DNA of 64,000 nt, from contig DATHVP010000148.1 of assembly GCA_035461245.1 (NCBI GenBank), positions 1-64,000 of the forward strand, in the 5' to 3' direction. Shown piece by piece: positions 31,397 through 40,292 of this stretch (position 1 is its first letter; each line of letters opens with the position of its first letter). Position numbers and translations under genes: made by a program. Under the pieces are notes generated by a model, which saw nothing but the letters and a program-made list of their open reading frames with translations, did not search any database and was not told the origin of the DNA. The DNA comes from SH-MAG3 sp035461245. GTDB taxonomy: Bacteria > Gemmatimonadota > Gemmatimonadetes > Longimicrobiales > RSA9.

Positions 31397-32539
31397 TCAG
31401 TCCTGGTCGTCCTCGGCAATGCCGGCGGCGCGTAGCAGCTTTGCCCTGATCTGCTGATCGAAGGCCTCCCACTTGAGCCGCATCTGCTCACCGTCCGCCG
31501 TACCTTCAAGGAAACCGACGGGGATCTCGAAGCCGCCCGCCCTGCTCCGCCCGCCGCCGTAGTAGCGGCCGCGGGCGTCGGAGCCCAGTGCGTTCTTGAG
31601 GAACTGATCCACATCCACCGTGACCTTGCTGGTCCGCATGCTGCCCACCACCACCTCGCGGTCGCCTTCTCCGAGGAGCAGGCCGTAGACCAGTGCCGTG
31701 TGGACGTTCTCTTCCGTCAGCAGGAAATCCGTCGCCTGCGGGATGGCGTCCCGGTCCGCGTGCCTGAGGTAGCCGACGCCCGCAATGGAGTATCCTTCCA
31801 CCACGACCCGGTCCGTCAGCGCGATGCGGATCACTTCCATGGTGCCCCGCGAGCGCTGTACCTGCAGGATGGACTCGAGGAGCTGGTGGTCCACGTAGCG
31901 GGACAGGTATGCGCCAGCAGCGAACTCGTCCGGCCCCGCCCGGATCAGCCCCGCCGTCTCGCTGCGCAGTGCGTGGGCCAGCGCCGTGGCGACGCGCCTG
32001 TGGTCGTCGGATCCCTCGTCCAGACTTACCACGAGGCCGCTGCGCAGATAGTCGGCAAAGATGGTGGCGGCGGCGCCAGTCGGCCGGATATCCGTGAACT
32101 CGGCATCGAGGACGCCCTGGGGCGCGTGATGGTCCATGATGGCCAGGCTCCTCACGCCGGCATCCTCGAACCGGTCGGTCAGACGTGTCGTCGTGCCCTG
32201 GTTGTCAATGAATACGGCGCCATCGTACTGGTCGAGGGGAAATGAATCGGTCACGCGTGTCAGTTCGATGTCCGCCAGGTGCACGAGGGCCAGGTTCTCC
32301 TGGTGGCTGACCCGGCCCTCGTACAGGATGTCCACGTCAATGTCCCGTTCGGCGGCCAGCAGCCGGTATGCCAGCGCACTGGCGATTGCGTCCGGGTCCG
32401 GATAGTCCTGCAGCGCGACGGCGTGCCGCTCGCCCGCATGGCGCTTGAGGAAGGCGGCGAACTCTCCGGACCTGGCGTCATCGCCGAAGTGGGCGGGGGT
32501 GACGGCTACCGGCAGGGGCAGCGCGTCGCCGGCGGCCAC
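31397..32539 (-). CDS. DHH-family phosphoesterase (NrnA-like)
   Basis: A 380-residue DHH/DHHA1 protein. LQDYPDPDAIASALAYRLL is motif I, VFIDNQGTTT motif II, and IMDHHAPQG the DHH motif; the C-terminal substrate-binding part includes RYYGGGRSRAGGFEIPVGFL. This group degrades nanoRNA or hydrolyses phosphoadenosine phosphate and related dinucleotides. A GTG at 32539 is chosen as start: AGGAG precedes it and FtsH stops 1 nt upstream, indicating coupling. The frame remains open further upstream but is antisense-like within ftsH. Confidence 0.85.
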   Translation of the reverse strand: MAAGDALPLPVAVTPAHFGDDARSGEFAAFLKRHAGERHAVALQDYPDPDAIASALAYRLLAAERDIDVDILYEGRVSHQENLALVHLADIELTRVTDSFPLDQYDGAVFIDNQGTTTRLTDRFEDAGVRSLAIMDHHAPQGVLDAEFTDIRPTGAAATIFADYLRSGLVVSLDEGSDDHRRVATALAHALRSETAGLIRAGPDEFAAGAYLSRYVDHQLLESILQVQRSRGTMEVIRIALTDRVVVEGYSIAGVGYLRHADRDAIPQATDFLLTEENVHTALVYGLLLGEGDREVVVGSMRTSKVTVDVDQFLKNALGSDARGRYYGGGRSRAGGFEIPVGFLEGTADGEQMRLKWEAFDQQIRAKLLRAAGIAEDDQD

Positions 32540-32540
32540 C

Positions 32541-34508
32541 TCAGTCTCCTGACGGTGCGGGGACGTGCCCGACCTCCGGACGCGCACCCCGGCCGTTGCC
32601 GCTGGCCGTGCCCATAAGCTCCCTGAGTTCCGCGCGGTCCACGACTTCCTTGTCCAGCAGCAGCCTGGCCAGACGCTCCAGCAGGTCGCGGTCCCGCTGC
32701 AGGATGTCCAGGGCGCGAGCGTAGCCCTCGTCCAGTACGGCGTGCAGCTCGCTGTCAATCAGGCGGGCCGTCTCCTCGCTGTAGTCCAGGCGCCCATCGT
32801 CGCCCACGTTCAGGAACTGGCTCTGGCGACGGATGAAGTTCACCGGCCCCAGCTTCGGCGACATCCCCAGCTCCGCAACCATCCGCCGCGCCATGTCAGT
32901 GGCGCGCTCCAGGTCGTTGCCGGCGCCCGTGGACATCTCGCCGTACACGATCTCCTCCGCGGCGCGGCCGCCCATGAGCACTGCGATGCGATCCTTGAGT
33001 TCCTGCCGCTGGATGAGGTAACGCTCGTCTGTCGGCAGCTGCTGCGTGTAGCCCAGTGCCGCGACGCCGCGGGGGATGATGGAAATCTTGTGCACCGGGT
33101 CCGCAAACTCAGCCCGCTCCGCCACGATGGCGTGCCCCGCCTCGTGGTACGCGACGATTTCCCGTTCCCGGTCGTGCACCAGCCGGTTCTTCTTCTCGAG
33201 GCCGGCAATGATCCGATCGATGGCGTGCTCGATGTCGATCATGTTGACCTCGTCCTTGTCGTCCCGGGCCGCCAGCAGAGCCGCCTCGTTCAACACGTTG
33301 GCCAGGTCTGCGCCCACGAAGCCAGGTGTCCGGCGCGCTACCGTCAGCAGGTCCACGTCCTCGCCCAGCGCGATCCTGGCCGAGTGTACCGCCAGGATCG
33401 CCAGCCGGCCGGACATGTCGGGACGGTCCACCAGCACCTGCCGGTCGAACCGGCCCGGCCGCAGCAGCGCCTGGTCCAGGATCTCCGGCCGGTTCGTGGC
33501 GCCCATGATGATGACGCCCGTGCGCGTATCGAAACCGTCCATCTCCACCAGCAGCTGGTTCAGCGTCTGCTCGCGCTCGTCGTGACCTCCCATGGGTCCG
33601 CCACCGCCGCGCTGCTTGCCCAGGGCGTCCAGCTCGTCGATGAACACGATGCACGGCGCCTGCCGTTTCGCCTGCTCGAACAGGTCACGGACGCGGGCCG
33701 CCCCGACACCCACGAACATCTCCACGAACTCGGAGCCGCTGATGGAGAAGAATGTCACGTCCGCCTCGCCGGCCACGGCCCGCGCCAGCAGCGTCTTGCC
33801 CGTGCCCGGCGGGCCCACCAGGAGCACGCCCTTGGGGATCCGGGCACCGAGGCGGGCGAACTTGTCCGGCGTCTTGAGGAACTCTACGACCTCCACGAGT
33901 TCCTGCTTCGCCTCGTCGGCCCCCGCGACGTCGTCGAACGTGACGCCGGTGCCCTCCTCGCCCATGATGCGGGCCCGGTTCTTACCCACGGTCATGACAC
34001 CCTGCTGTGGGTTCATGCGCCGCAGCATCCAGATCCAGAAGATGATGAGCACCGAAATAGGCAGCAGCCACGCGAGCATGGGCCCGAACCAGCTTGCCCG
34101 GGCACCCTCGTACTCCACGCCGGACTGCTGCAGCAGCGGCACCAGCGTCTCGTCATCTGGTACGCGGGTGCTCGTCCATTCCTCCGGTGCGCCGGCGGCA
34201 CGGGCGCTGTCCGTGGGTGTGGCCCGGATCTGCTCCGGCCCCACGGTGACACTGGCGACCTGCCCCGCCTGGATGCGCTGCTTCAGTTCGCTGTAGGGTA
34301 TGCCGGTCCGCGTCGTCTGGCCGAGCATGTAGTTCAGCCCGATGACGAAGGCCAGGATGACGAGGAAGTACACCAGCGAGAACCGGGCGCGAGGTCCGCC
34401 CATGTACGACGAGTTGCGTCGCCGGTCACGCTGGCGCCGGTCCGTCTTGCGGCGGTCTGCCGCAGGGTCGCGGCGCTCAGCCGCCGGGTCGCGCCTGTGT
34501 TCGGTCAT
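32541..34508 (-). CDS. ftsH: ATP-dependent zinc metalloprotease FtsH
   Basis: Membrane AAA+ protease that degrades misfolded membrane proteins and regulators. Two membrane helices (about 36-55 and 165-184) flank a short periplasmic domain. Walker A is GPPGTGKT, Walker B VFIDELDALG, then the second region of homology ATNRPEILDQALLRPGRFDR, and the zinc site HEAGH. The 655-residue length is standard. The cytoplasmic N-terminus carries a short repeat, RRDPAAERRDPAADRR, before the first helix, which is unusual. ATG at 34508 is preferred, though an in-frame ATG exists at 34541. It is divergent from ilvA. Confidence 0.95.
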   Translation of the reverse strand: MTEHRRDPAAERRDPAADRRKTDRRQRDRRRNSSYMGGPRARFSLVYFLVILAFVIGLNYMLGQTTRTGIPYSELKQRIQAGQVASVTVGPEQIRATPTDSARAAGAPEEWTSTRVPDDETLVPLLQQSGVEYEGARASWFGPMLAWLLPISVLIIFWIWMLRRMNPQQGVMTVGKNRARIMGEEGTGVTFDDVAGADEAKQELVEVVEFLKTPDKFARLGARIPKGVLLVGPPGTGKTLLARAVAGEADVTFFSISGSEFVEMFVGVGAARVRDLFEQAKRQAPCIVFIDELDALGKQRGGGGPMGGHDEREQTLNQLLVEMDGFDTRTGVIIMGATNRPEILDQALLRPGRFDRQVLVDRPDMSGRLAILAVHSARIALGEDVDLLTVARRTPGFVGADLANVLNEAALLAARDDKDEVNMIDIEHAIDRIIAGLEKKNRLVHDREREIVAYHEAGHAIVAERAEFADPVHKISIIPRGVAALGYTQQLPTDERYLIQRQELKDRIAVLMGGRAAEEIVYGEMSTGAGNDLERATDMARRMVAELGMSPKLGPVNFIRRQSQFLNVGDDGRLDYSEETARLIDSELHAVLDEGYARALDILQRDRDLLERLARLLLDKEVVDRAELRELMGTASGNGRGARPEVGHVPAPSGD

Positions 34509-34591
34509 GCCGTCACGAGGGGCAAGGACCGTACCCGGCACGGATGGACACTACTGGCCGCGCAGCCCGGGGTGCCCGTAGAATCATTACC

Positions 34592-35578
34592 ATGCTGCAC
34601 ATACGCGACATCCAGCAGGCCGGCCGCAGACTGGCAGGTCGAGTCCACCGTACGCCGGTGCTGACATCCCGGACCCTGGACCGCATCACCGGCGCGACGC
34701 TGTTCCTGAAGCCCGAAATGCTCCAGCGGACGGGGTCCTTCAAGGTGCGCGGCGTGCTGAACCGCATCGCCGACCTGGAGCCCGAGGAACGGCAACGTGG
34801 CATCATCACCATATCCGCCGGCAACCACGGCCAGGCCGTTGCGTTCGCCGCCGCGGCGGAGGGCGTAAACGCGACCGTTGTCATGCCGGCCCACGCCACG
34901 CCGGCCAAGGTGGAGGCATGCAGGGATTACGGCGCGAACGTGGTGCTGCATGGCGACATCTTCGGCGCGTTTGAGAGGATGGAGGAACTGCGGCAGCGTG
35001 ACGGCGGCGTCCTCATCCATCCCTTCGATGATCCCGCCATCATGGCCGGACAGGGCACGGTAGCATTGGAGATATGCGACGATGTGCCGGAGCTGGACGC
35101 CATCGTCATTCCCGCCGGCGGCGGCGGACTGCTGTCGGGAGCGTCAGCGGCCATGAAGGCGCTTCAGCCCGGCGCCCGCGTCATCGGCGTCGAGCCGACA
35201 GGCGCCGCGGCCATCCTGCGCGGGATGGAGGTCGGCAAGCCGGTGCGGCTGGATGCCGTCGACACCATCGCCGACGGGCTGGGCGCGCCCATGACCAGCA
35301 GTGACGTGCTTGCCCACGTTCGCGCCTTCGTGGATGACATGGTCGTCGTCACCGACGACCAGATCCGCGCCGCCATGCGGCTACTGCTGGAACGCTGCAA
35401 GCTGCTGACGGAGCCCGCTGGCGCTGCCGCCCTCGCCGCAGTGCTCGCTGGCGTCGCAACTGTGCCCGGCACGGCCGGCCGCGCGCCTCGCATCGCCGTC
35501 GTGCTGAGCGGCGGCAACATCGACATGCCGCGCCTGGCGGAACTGCTTACGGACCACCGCTCCAACCCGGAGGACTGA
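34592..35578 (+). CDS. ilvA: Threonine dehydratase (catabolic/biodegradative type)
   Basis: PLP enzyme that deaminates threonine (or serine) to 2-iminobutanoate, then 2-oxobutanoate. The PLP Lys is in RTGSFKVRG, the phosphate loop is GGGGLLSG, and ITISAGNHGQAVAFAA is the family motif. At 328 residues there is no C-terminal ACT domain, so it belongs with catabolic threonine dehydratases or serine racemases rather than with feedback-inhibited biosynthetic IlvA. The next gene, 4 nt after its stop, encodes a RidA homologue, whose family deaminates exactly the imine this enzyme releases. Confidence 0.9.
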   Translation: MLHIRDIQQAGRRLAGRVHRTPVLTSRTLDRITGATLFLKPEMLQRTGSFKVRGVLNRIADLEPEERQRGIITISAGNHGQAVAFAAAAEGVNATVVMPAHATPAKVEACRDYGANVVLHGDIFGAFERMEELRQRDGGVLIHPFDDPAIMAGQGTVALEICDDVPELDAIVIPAGGGGLLSGASAAMKALQPGARVIGVEPTGAAAILRGMEVGKPVRLDAVDTIADGLGAPMTSSDVLAHVRAFVDDMVVVTDDQIRAAMRLLLERCKLLTEPAGAAALAAVLAGVATVPGTAGRAPRIAVVLSGGNIDMPRLAELLTDHRSNPED

Positions 35579-35582
35579 ACGC

Positions 35583-36077
35583 ATGGGACGACTGATCCGG
35601 CCCCTCACGACAGTGACGTGCGCGGCGCTCCTCATGTCCCTGGCCGGCTGCACGGTAACGGCTTCACGCGCCGGCTCCGGTGCCGGCCGGCCCGAGGTGG
35701 TGAACCTGCCCGGCGCCGCGGCGCTGGCCACGTACTCGCCTGCCGTCCGCAGCGGCGGGCTCGTCTTTCTTTCAGGTCAGGTGGGGCTCCGCCCGGGCAC
35801 TCGTGAACTGGTGACGGGTGGCATCGAGGCGGAGACGCGGCAGACGCTGGACAACGTACGCGCGGTGCTTGCGGCCGCCGGCCTGACGCGGGAGCACCTG
35901 GTGAAGTGCACCGTGTTCCTGGCCGACATCGCCGACTACGAGGCCATGAACGCAGTGTACGCTGAGTTCTTTGCCGGCGTGCAGGCGCCGGCACGGTCGG
36001 CCCTCGGCGTCGGCGGCCTGCCCCTGGGGGCGCGCGTCGAGATCGAATGCATTGCCGCCGACAACGGACCCGCGTGA
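35583..36077 (+). CDS. RidA-family protein with lipoprotein signal
   Basis: A 164-residue RidA/YjgF homologue. Domain from about residue 40: YSPAVRSGGLVFLSGQVGL, TRQTLDNVRAVLAAAGL, VKCTVFLADIADYEAMNAVY and APARSALGVGGLPLGARVEIE. The Arg that binds the substrate carboxylate is in PARS. Uniquely, it begins with MGRLIRPLTTVTCAALLMSL followed by AGC, a lipoprotein signal, so the protein should be exported and lipid-anchored. Ordinary RidA acts in the cytoplasm on reactive imines from PLP enzymes. It is directly downstream of threonine dehydratase. Confidence 0.88.
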   Translation: MGRLIRPLTTVTCAALLMSLAGCTVTASRAGSGAGRPEVVNLPGAAALATYSPAVRSGGLVFLSGQVGLRPGTRELVTGGIEAETRQTLDNVRAVLAAAGLTREHLVKCTVFLADIADYEAMNAVYAEFFAGVQAPARSALGVGGLPLGARVEIECIAADNGPA

Positions 36078-36084
36078 GGCGCGC

Positions 36085-36735
36085 TTGAACCTGCAGTTCG
36101 CCATTCTGGCATTCACGTCGCTGCTCGCCATCGTCAATCCGCTGGGCGCAGTGCCGCTGTTCATCGCGCTGACGGCGCCGTACTCGACGGCGCACCGCGC
36201 CGCCACGCTGCGTCGGGCCATACTGACCGGCGTGTCCGTGCTGTTCCTCTTCGCCCTGGCTGGCACCTACATCCTCCAGTTCTTCGGCATCACGCGGCAG
36301 GCGTTCCAGATCGCCGGCGGCATCCTGTTCTTTGCCATCGGCTGGGACATGCTGCAGGCCCGGCGGTCCCGGGTGAAGACGACGGAGGAGGAGGAAACCG
36401 AAAGCCACATGAAGGATGATGTGGGCATCATCCCGCTGGGCCTGCCGACCCTGGCCGGACCCGGCGCCATCACCACCGTCATCGCCCTGAACGGCCAGGC
36501 CCCAACGTTGCTGGATTCCCTGTCCGTATACGTGGCCATCGTGCTGGTGATGGTCATCTGCTGGGTAACGCTCACAGCTGCACCCGTACTGACGCGGCGC
36601 ATCGGACAGACCGGGATGAACGTCATGACGCGGCTCATGGGCCTGCTGGTCATGGTTATCGGCGCCCAGTTCGTCATTAACGGCAGCACGATCGTGATCC
36701 TGGACATCGCGGCACGCCTGCGCGACTTCCAGTGA
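36085..36735 (+). CDS. MarC-family integral membrane protein
   Basis: A 216-residue polytopic membrane protein with about six helices. It opens with FAILAFTSLLAIVNPLGAVP, the signature N-terminus of the MarC/UPF0056 family, and has PLGLPTLAGPGAITTVI in the second half. The biochemical role of MarC is not established. The TTG at 36085 is the likely start, with GAGG 5 nt upstream, 7 nt after the RidA stop; no ATG fits the family start. It lies in the ilvA-ridA-marC-acylase row. Confidence 0.85.
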   Translation: MNLQFAILAFTSLLAIVNPLGAVPLFIALTAPYSTAHRAATLRRAILTGVSVLFLFALAGTYILQFFGITRQAFQIAGGILFFAIGWDMLQARRSRVKTTEEEETESHMKDDVGIIPLGLPTLAGPGAITTVIALNGQAPTLLDSLSVYVAIVLVMVICWVTLTAAPVLTRRIGQTGMNVMTRLMGLLVMVIGAQFVINGSTIVILDIAARLRDFQ

Positions 36736-36754
36736 TGACCGTACAGGAGGATCG

Positions 36755-38932
36755 ATGAAGTTCCGTCTGCATCTGCTTGCTTTGCTCGTCCCGTTCCTGC
36801 TGACCGCGTGCGGCCAGGTGACCTGGCCGCTGCCGTGGCCGCCCCGGCCCGCCGCTCCGGAGGTGGAGCCGGAGCCCGTACCCGAGGCCATGGAGGAGCC
36901 CGAGCCGGAGGCCGACCCGCGGGTGGAACTGCTGTGGGACGAGTGGGGCGTGCCCCACATCTTTGCCGACGACGCGGCCGCGCTCTTCTATGGGAATGGG
37001 TGGGCCATGATGCACAGTCACGGCAACCTGGTGCTGCGCCTGTACGGCCAGGCGCGTGGCCGGGCCGCCGAGTACTGGGGCGAGCGTTTCCTGGATTCGG
37101 ACGTGTGGGTACGCACGAACGGCATCCCCGAGCGCGCCTCGCGCTGGCTCGATGAGCAGGTACCCCACGCCCGTGCCTGGATCGAGTCATTCGTCGCGGG
37201 CATGAACATGTACGCCGAGCGGAATCCGGACGCCATTGCACCCGAGTGGCAGCAGGTCCTGCCCGTCACCGCCGAAGATGTCCTGGCCCACCAGCAGCGA
37301 GTCCTGAACTTCACGTTCCTGGCGAACCCGGCCATGGTCACTGGCACGGCGCGGGCGTGGCAGGCGGACGCGGGCTCGAACGCGTGGGCGATCGGGCCCT
37401 CCCGGTCCGCCACGGGCAATGCGCTGCTCCTCATCAACCCGCACCTGCCCTGGGGCGACCTGTTCACGTTCTATGAATTGCACCTGAGCACGCCGGACGT
37501 GAACGCGTACGGCGCCACCCTTGTCGGGTTCCCCGGCATCGGCATGGGGTTCAATGAGCACCTCGGCTGGGCGCACACGGTGAACACCATCGACTCGGCG
37601 GACATCTACGAACTCGTTGTCGAGGGCGATTCGTACGTGCTCGATGGCGTGGCGTACGCACTGGAGGTGGACGACCAGCTGCTGCGCATACGACAGCCCG
37701 ACGGCACCATGACCGAGCGCGCGCTGCCCATCCGACGGAGCGTGCACGGCCCCATTGTCGCCCAGCGGGAAGGCCGCGCCCTGGCGCTGCGGGTCGCCGG
37801 CCTCGACTCGCCGAACCTGCTGGCGCAGTTGTGGGACATGGCGCGAGCGACGAACCGCGCCTCCTTCGAGGTCGCCCTGTCGCGCCTGCAGCTGCCCATG
37901 TTCACGGTGATGTACGCTGACAGGAGCGGCGACATCATGCACGTGTTCAACGGCGCCGTACCCCTGCGAGGCCGTGGCGACTGGAACTACTGGCAGGGCA
38001 TTGTACCCGGCGACTCGTCTGCCACGCTCTGGACGCGGGTCCACGATTACAACGTCCTGCCCCGCATCGTGAACCCGGGCACGGGCTGGCTGCAGAACGC
38101 CAATGACCCGCCCTGGACCACGACGTTCCCGCAGGCTCTGAGCCCGACGTTCTTCCCGCCCTATGTGGCACCTGAGCGGCCGCTGGCCTTCCGGCCCATG
38201 CGCTCGGCACGCATGCTTGCCGAGACGTCACGCATGACACTGGAGCGCATGATCGAACTCAAGCACTCCACCCGGATGCAGGCCGCCGACCATCTGGTGA
38301 GTGACGTGGTTGCTGCAGCTCGCTCCCTGGAGCTGCCCGGTTCGAGGGAGGCCGCCGGCGTCCTGGAGACCTGGGACCGGAACGCCGATGCAGGCAGCCG
38401 GGGCGCCGTACTCTTCGCGCACTTCTACCGCGCCATGGCCGCGGAGCGGTGGCCCTCCGGCTCCATGTTCGAGATTCCGTGGACGCCGGCCATCCCCTTC
38501 GGCACGCCTGAAGGGCTGGCGCACCCCCGCCGCGCCGTCGAACTCCTCGTGCAGGCGGCGGCGGAAGTCAGCACGGTTTACGGCAGCCTCGACGTCGCCT
38601 GGGGCGATGTGCACCGCCTCCGGCTGGATGACGTGGATCTTCCCGCCAACGGTGGCGGCGGTGAACTCGGCATATTCCGCGTCGTCGCCTTCGAACCGGT
38701 GCCAGGCGATGCGAGCCGGCAGGTCGCGACGAGCGGCGACTCGTTCATTGCCGCAATCGAGTTCGGCGACAGCGTCCGGGCCCGGGTGCTTACCGTCTAC
38801 GGCAACAGCACGCAGCCCGGCTCGCCGCACCGGACCGACCAGCTCGGCCTGTTCGCCCGTAAGGAACTCCGGCCCGTGCGCATGACGCGCGACGAAGTAC
38901 TGCCCCACGTCACCCGGCGCGACGCGTTCTGA
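36755..38932 (+). CDS. Penicillin-acylase-family (Ntn-hydrolase) lipoprotein
   Basis: A 725-residue precursor of the penicillin G acylase / acyl-homoserine-lactone acylase family. The signal MKFRLHLLALLVPFLLTAC has a lipobox. A Pro/Glu-rich linker (28-54) leads to the alpha-chain region with WGVPHIFADDAAALFYGNGW. The autocatalytic site is Gly207-Ser208 in ADAGSNAWAIGPSRS, Ser208 being the N-terminal nucleophile of the beta chain. GIGMGFNEHLGWAHTVN and PIRRSVHGPIV follow as expected. Substrates could be N-acyl homoserine lactones, beta-lactams or N-acyl amino acids; the sequence does not decide. GGAGG lies 4 nt before the ATG. Confidence 0.9.
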   Translation: MKFRLHLLALLVPFLLTACGQVTWPLPWPPRPAAPEVEPEPVPEAMEEPEPEADPRVELLWDEWGVPHIFADDAAALFYGNGWAMMHSHGNLVLRLYGQARGRAAEYWGERFLDSDVWVRTNGIPERASRWLDEQVPHARAWIESFVAGMNMYAERNPDAIAPEWQQVLPVTAEDVLAHQQRVLNFTFLANPAMVTGTARAWQADAGSNAWAIGPSRSATGNALLLINPHLPWGDLFTFYELHLSTPDVNAYGATLVGFPGIGMGFNEHLGWAHTVNTIDSADIYELVVEGDSYVLDGVAYALEVDDQLLRIRQPDGTMTERALPIRRSVHGPIVAQREGRALALRVAGLDSPNLLAQLWDMARATNRASFEVALSRLQLPMFTVMYADRSGDIMHVFNGAVPLRGRGDWNYWQGIVPGDSSATLWTRVHDYNVLPRIVNPGTGWLQNANDPPWTTTFPQALSPTFFPPYVAPERPLAFRPMRSARMLAETSRMTLERMIELKHSTRMQAADHLVSDVVAAARSLELPGSREAAGVLETWDRNADAGSRGAVLFAHFYRAMAAERWPSGSMFEIPWTPAIPFGTPEGLAHPRRAVELLVQAAAEVSTVYGSLDVAWGDVHRLRLDDVDLPANGGGGELGIFRVVAFEPVPGDASRQVATSGDSFIAAIEFGDSVRARVLTVYGNSTQPGSPHRTDQLGLFARKELRPVRMTRDEVLPHVTRRDAF

Positions 38933-38962
38933 GCCTGACGTCCTGAGGCCGACCTGTCCACC

Positions 38963-39658
38963 TCAGCCGGTCATCAGGTAGACGCGTGCCGTTCTTCTCG
39001 GCACGCCTTCCAGGTCGTGGGGCACTGCCATGTCGAAGCTCGCCAGCAGGCGCATGCCCGTCTCGTCGAAATACGTGCGTCCGGCGTCTGCCGCCAGGAC
39101 GGTGGCGCCGTTGCGAAGCGCACGCTCCAGAACGCTGCGCTGGCGCGGCGTCTCACTCCGTTCATACGCCAGGTCGCTGCACAGGACGACGTCGAAGTCA
39201 TCCACCAGCTGCGGCGTAGCGCACAGGTCATCAATCAGGGGCTGCAGTTGCAGCCCCTGCGTTCCTGCCGCCAGCCCCGCCACCGCCACAGCCCAGGGGT
39301 CCACATCGTTTGCCGTGACCGTGCCGCCCGCCCGGGCCGCCGCCAGTGCCGTGACGCCGCCGCCAGCGCCGAAATCAATGACGTTCCGTCCCCGCACCAG
39401 TTCCGGCCGGTCCAGCACCAGGCGGGCGAGGGCACTGCCGCCGGGCCACGGGTACGCCCAGAAGGGGGCGGGCAGCGTCGCGCCCGCCATTGCCTCGGCG
39501 GCCTGCCAGACCTCCACGAGTGATCGGGCGTGGAAAACCTGCAGTTCGGGACATAGCGGCGCGGGGCGGAGCGGCGCATGCTCGGCCAGCAGCCGGGACA
39601 GCTCAGAGGCAGGAGGAGCGGGGACCGTCGGCTTCAGCAGCGGACCAGCCCCCTGCAC
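38963..39658 (-). CDS. Class I SAM-dependent methyltransferase (ETFB-lysine / nicotinamide MT-like)
   Basis: A methyltransferase of about 231 residues. SAM motif I is VIDFGAGGGVTALAAARAGG, motif II the acidic TANDVDPWAV, and DFDVVLCSDLAYE is motif IV. FWAYPWPGGSALARLVLD before motif I is typical of the METTL20/ETFB protein-lysine methyltransferase group. No ATG is available: GTG at 39658 would overlap the CAP gene by 25 nt, while CTG at 39637 would give a 4-nt overlap; GTG is taken. The target protein is unknown. Confidence 0.8.
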   Translation of the reverse strand: MQGAGPLLKPTVPAPPASELSRLLAEHAPLRPAPLCPELQVFHARSLVEVWQAAEAMAGATLPAPFWAYPWPGGSALARLVLDRPELVRGRNVIDFGAGGGVTALAAARAGGTVTANDVDPWAVAVAGLAAGTQGLQLQPLIDDLCATPQLVDDFDVVLCSDLAYERSETPRQRSVLERALRNGATVLAADAGRTYFDETGMRLLASFDMAVPHDLEGVPRRTARVYLMTG

Positions 39659-40188
39659 GACGCGGGCTGGAGAGTATACAGCTGGACGATGTACCACTGG
39701 CCTCGCGTGTCCCGGGCGATCCCCGCACCTGTGTGCGTGTACTCGGCCTCCAGCAGGTTGCGACGGTGCATGTCCGACCCCAGCCACATCTCGATGATCT
39801 TCGCCGGCACCTCAGCGGCCTCGCCGTATGTGCTTGCCAGGTTCTCGGCGGCGCGCTGCCACCGGCCGCCGGCGTGATCGATGCGCTGCGTATGCGTATG
39901 GCGACCCGGCACCGGTGAATGGTGATCCAGGGTCCGACGGGTGGCCAGTTCCGCCGCGTAGTCGGTGGCCGCACGGACCAGCGCAGGGTCCGTTCGCAGC
40001 GTCTGCAGCCGACGGGCCGCCCGCAGGCGGTTCAGTTCCGTCGTCATGCCGTCAGCGACGTGTGCATAGGTGCCGGACGCGTCTCCCGGCACGCCGCCCC
40101 CGGACGCCGCCTGCCCACCGGCGCACGCCGCACACCACAGCCCCAGCGCGCCGGCCACAACAGCACGCCCCGCCATCCTACCCGTCAA
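39634..40188 (-). CDS. CAP-domain (SCP/PR-1) lipoprotein
   Basis: A 184-residue lipoprotein (LGLWCAAC lipobox) with a CAP domain: ELNRLRAARRLQTLRTDPAL, then AAELATRRTLDHHSPVPG, RAAENLASTYGEAAEV, MWLGSDMHRRNLL and GAGIARDTRGQWYIVQLY. The His and Glu of the CAP cavity are present in HHSP and AAENLA. Bacterial CAP proteins are extracytoplasmic with largely unknown functions. It overlaps the methyltransferase start. The 13-bp repeat array at 40201-40272 lies just upstream of its start. Confidence 0.88.
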   Translation of the reverse strand: MTGRMAGRAVVAGALGLWCAACAGGQAASGGGVPGDASGTYAHVADGMTTELNRLRAARRLQTLRTDPALVRAATDYAAELATRRTLDHHSPVPGRHTHTQRIDHAGGRWQRAAENLASTYGEAAEVPAKIIEMWLGSDMHRRNLLEAEYTHTGAGIARDTRGQWYIVQLYTLQPASCRGLVRC

Positions 40189-40200
40189 CCCTCACGTAAG

Positions 40201-40272
40201 CCATCCCCATACACCATCCCCATACACCATACACCATCCCCATACACCATCCCCATACACCATCCCCATACA
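40201..40272. repeat. 13-bp tandem repeat array (CCATCCCCATACA)
   Basis: Five exact 13-bp units (40201, 40214, 40234, 40247, 40260) and one shortened 7-bp unit (CCATACA, 40227) fill most of the gap between the GMC oxidoreductase stop and the CAP start. The same unit, in opposite orientation, is part of the composite repeats at 45272-45298 and 45350-45376, and a variant recurs at 45910-45932. Confidence 0.9.
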
Positions 40273-40292
40273 CCTGAAACGCCCTGCAGACC

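Noticed and set aside
32565..34664. 699-codon plus-strand frame
   Set aside because: It mirrors ftsH; the real gene is on the minus strand.
36755..38932. Quorum-quenching acylase as a firm call
   Set aside because: The penicillin-acylase family covers several substrates, and no residue I can see decides for acyl-homoserine lactones.
40201..40272. CRISPR or iteron origin
   Set aside because: Units are head-to-tail without spacers, and no replication gene is near; the unit matches intergenic repeats elsewhere in the window.
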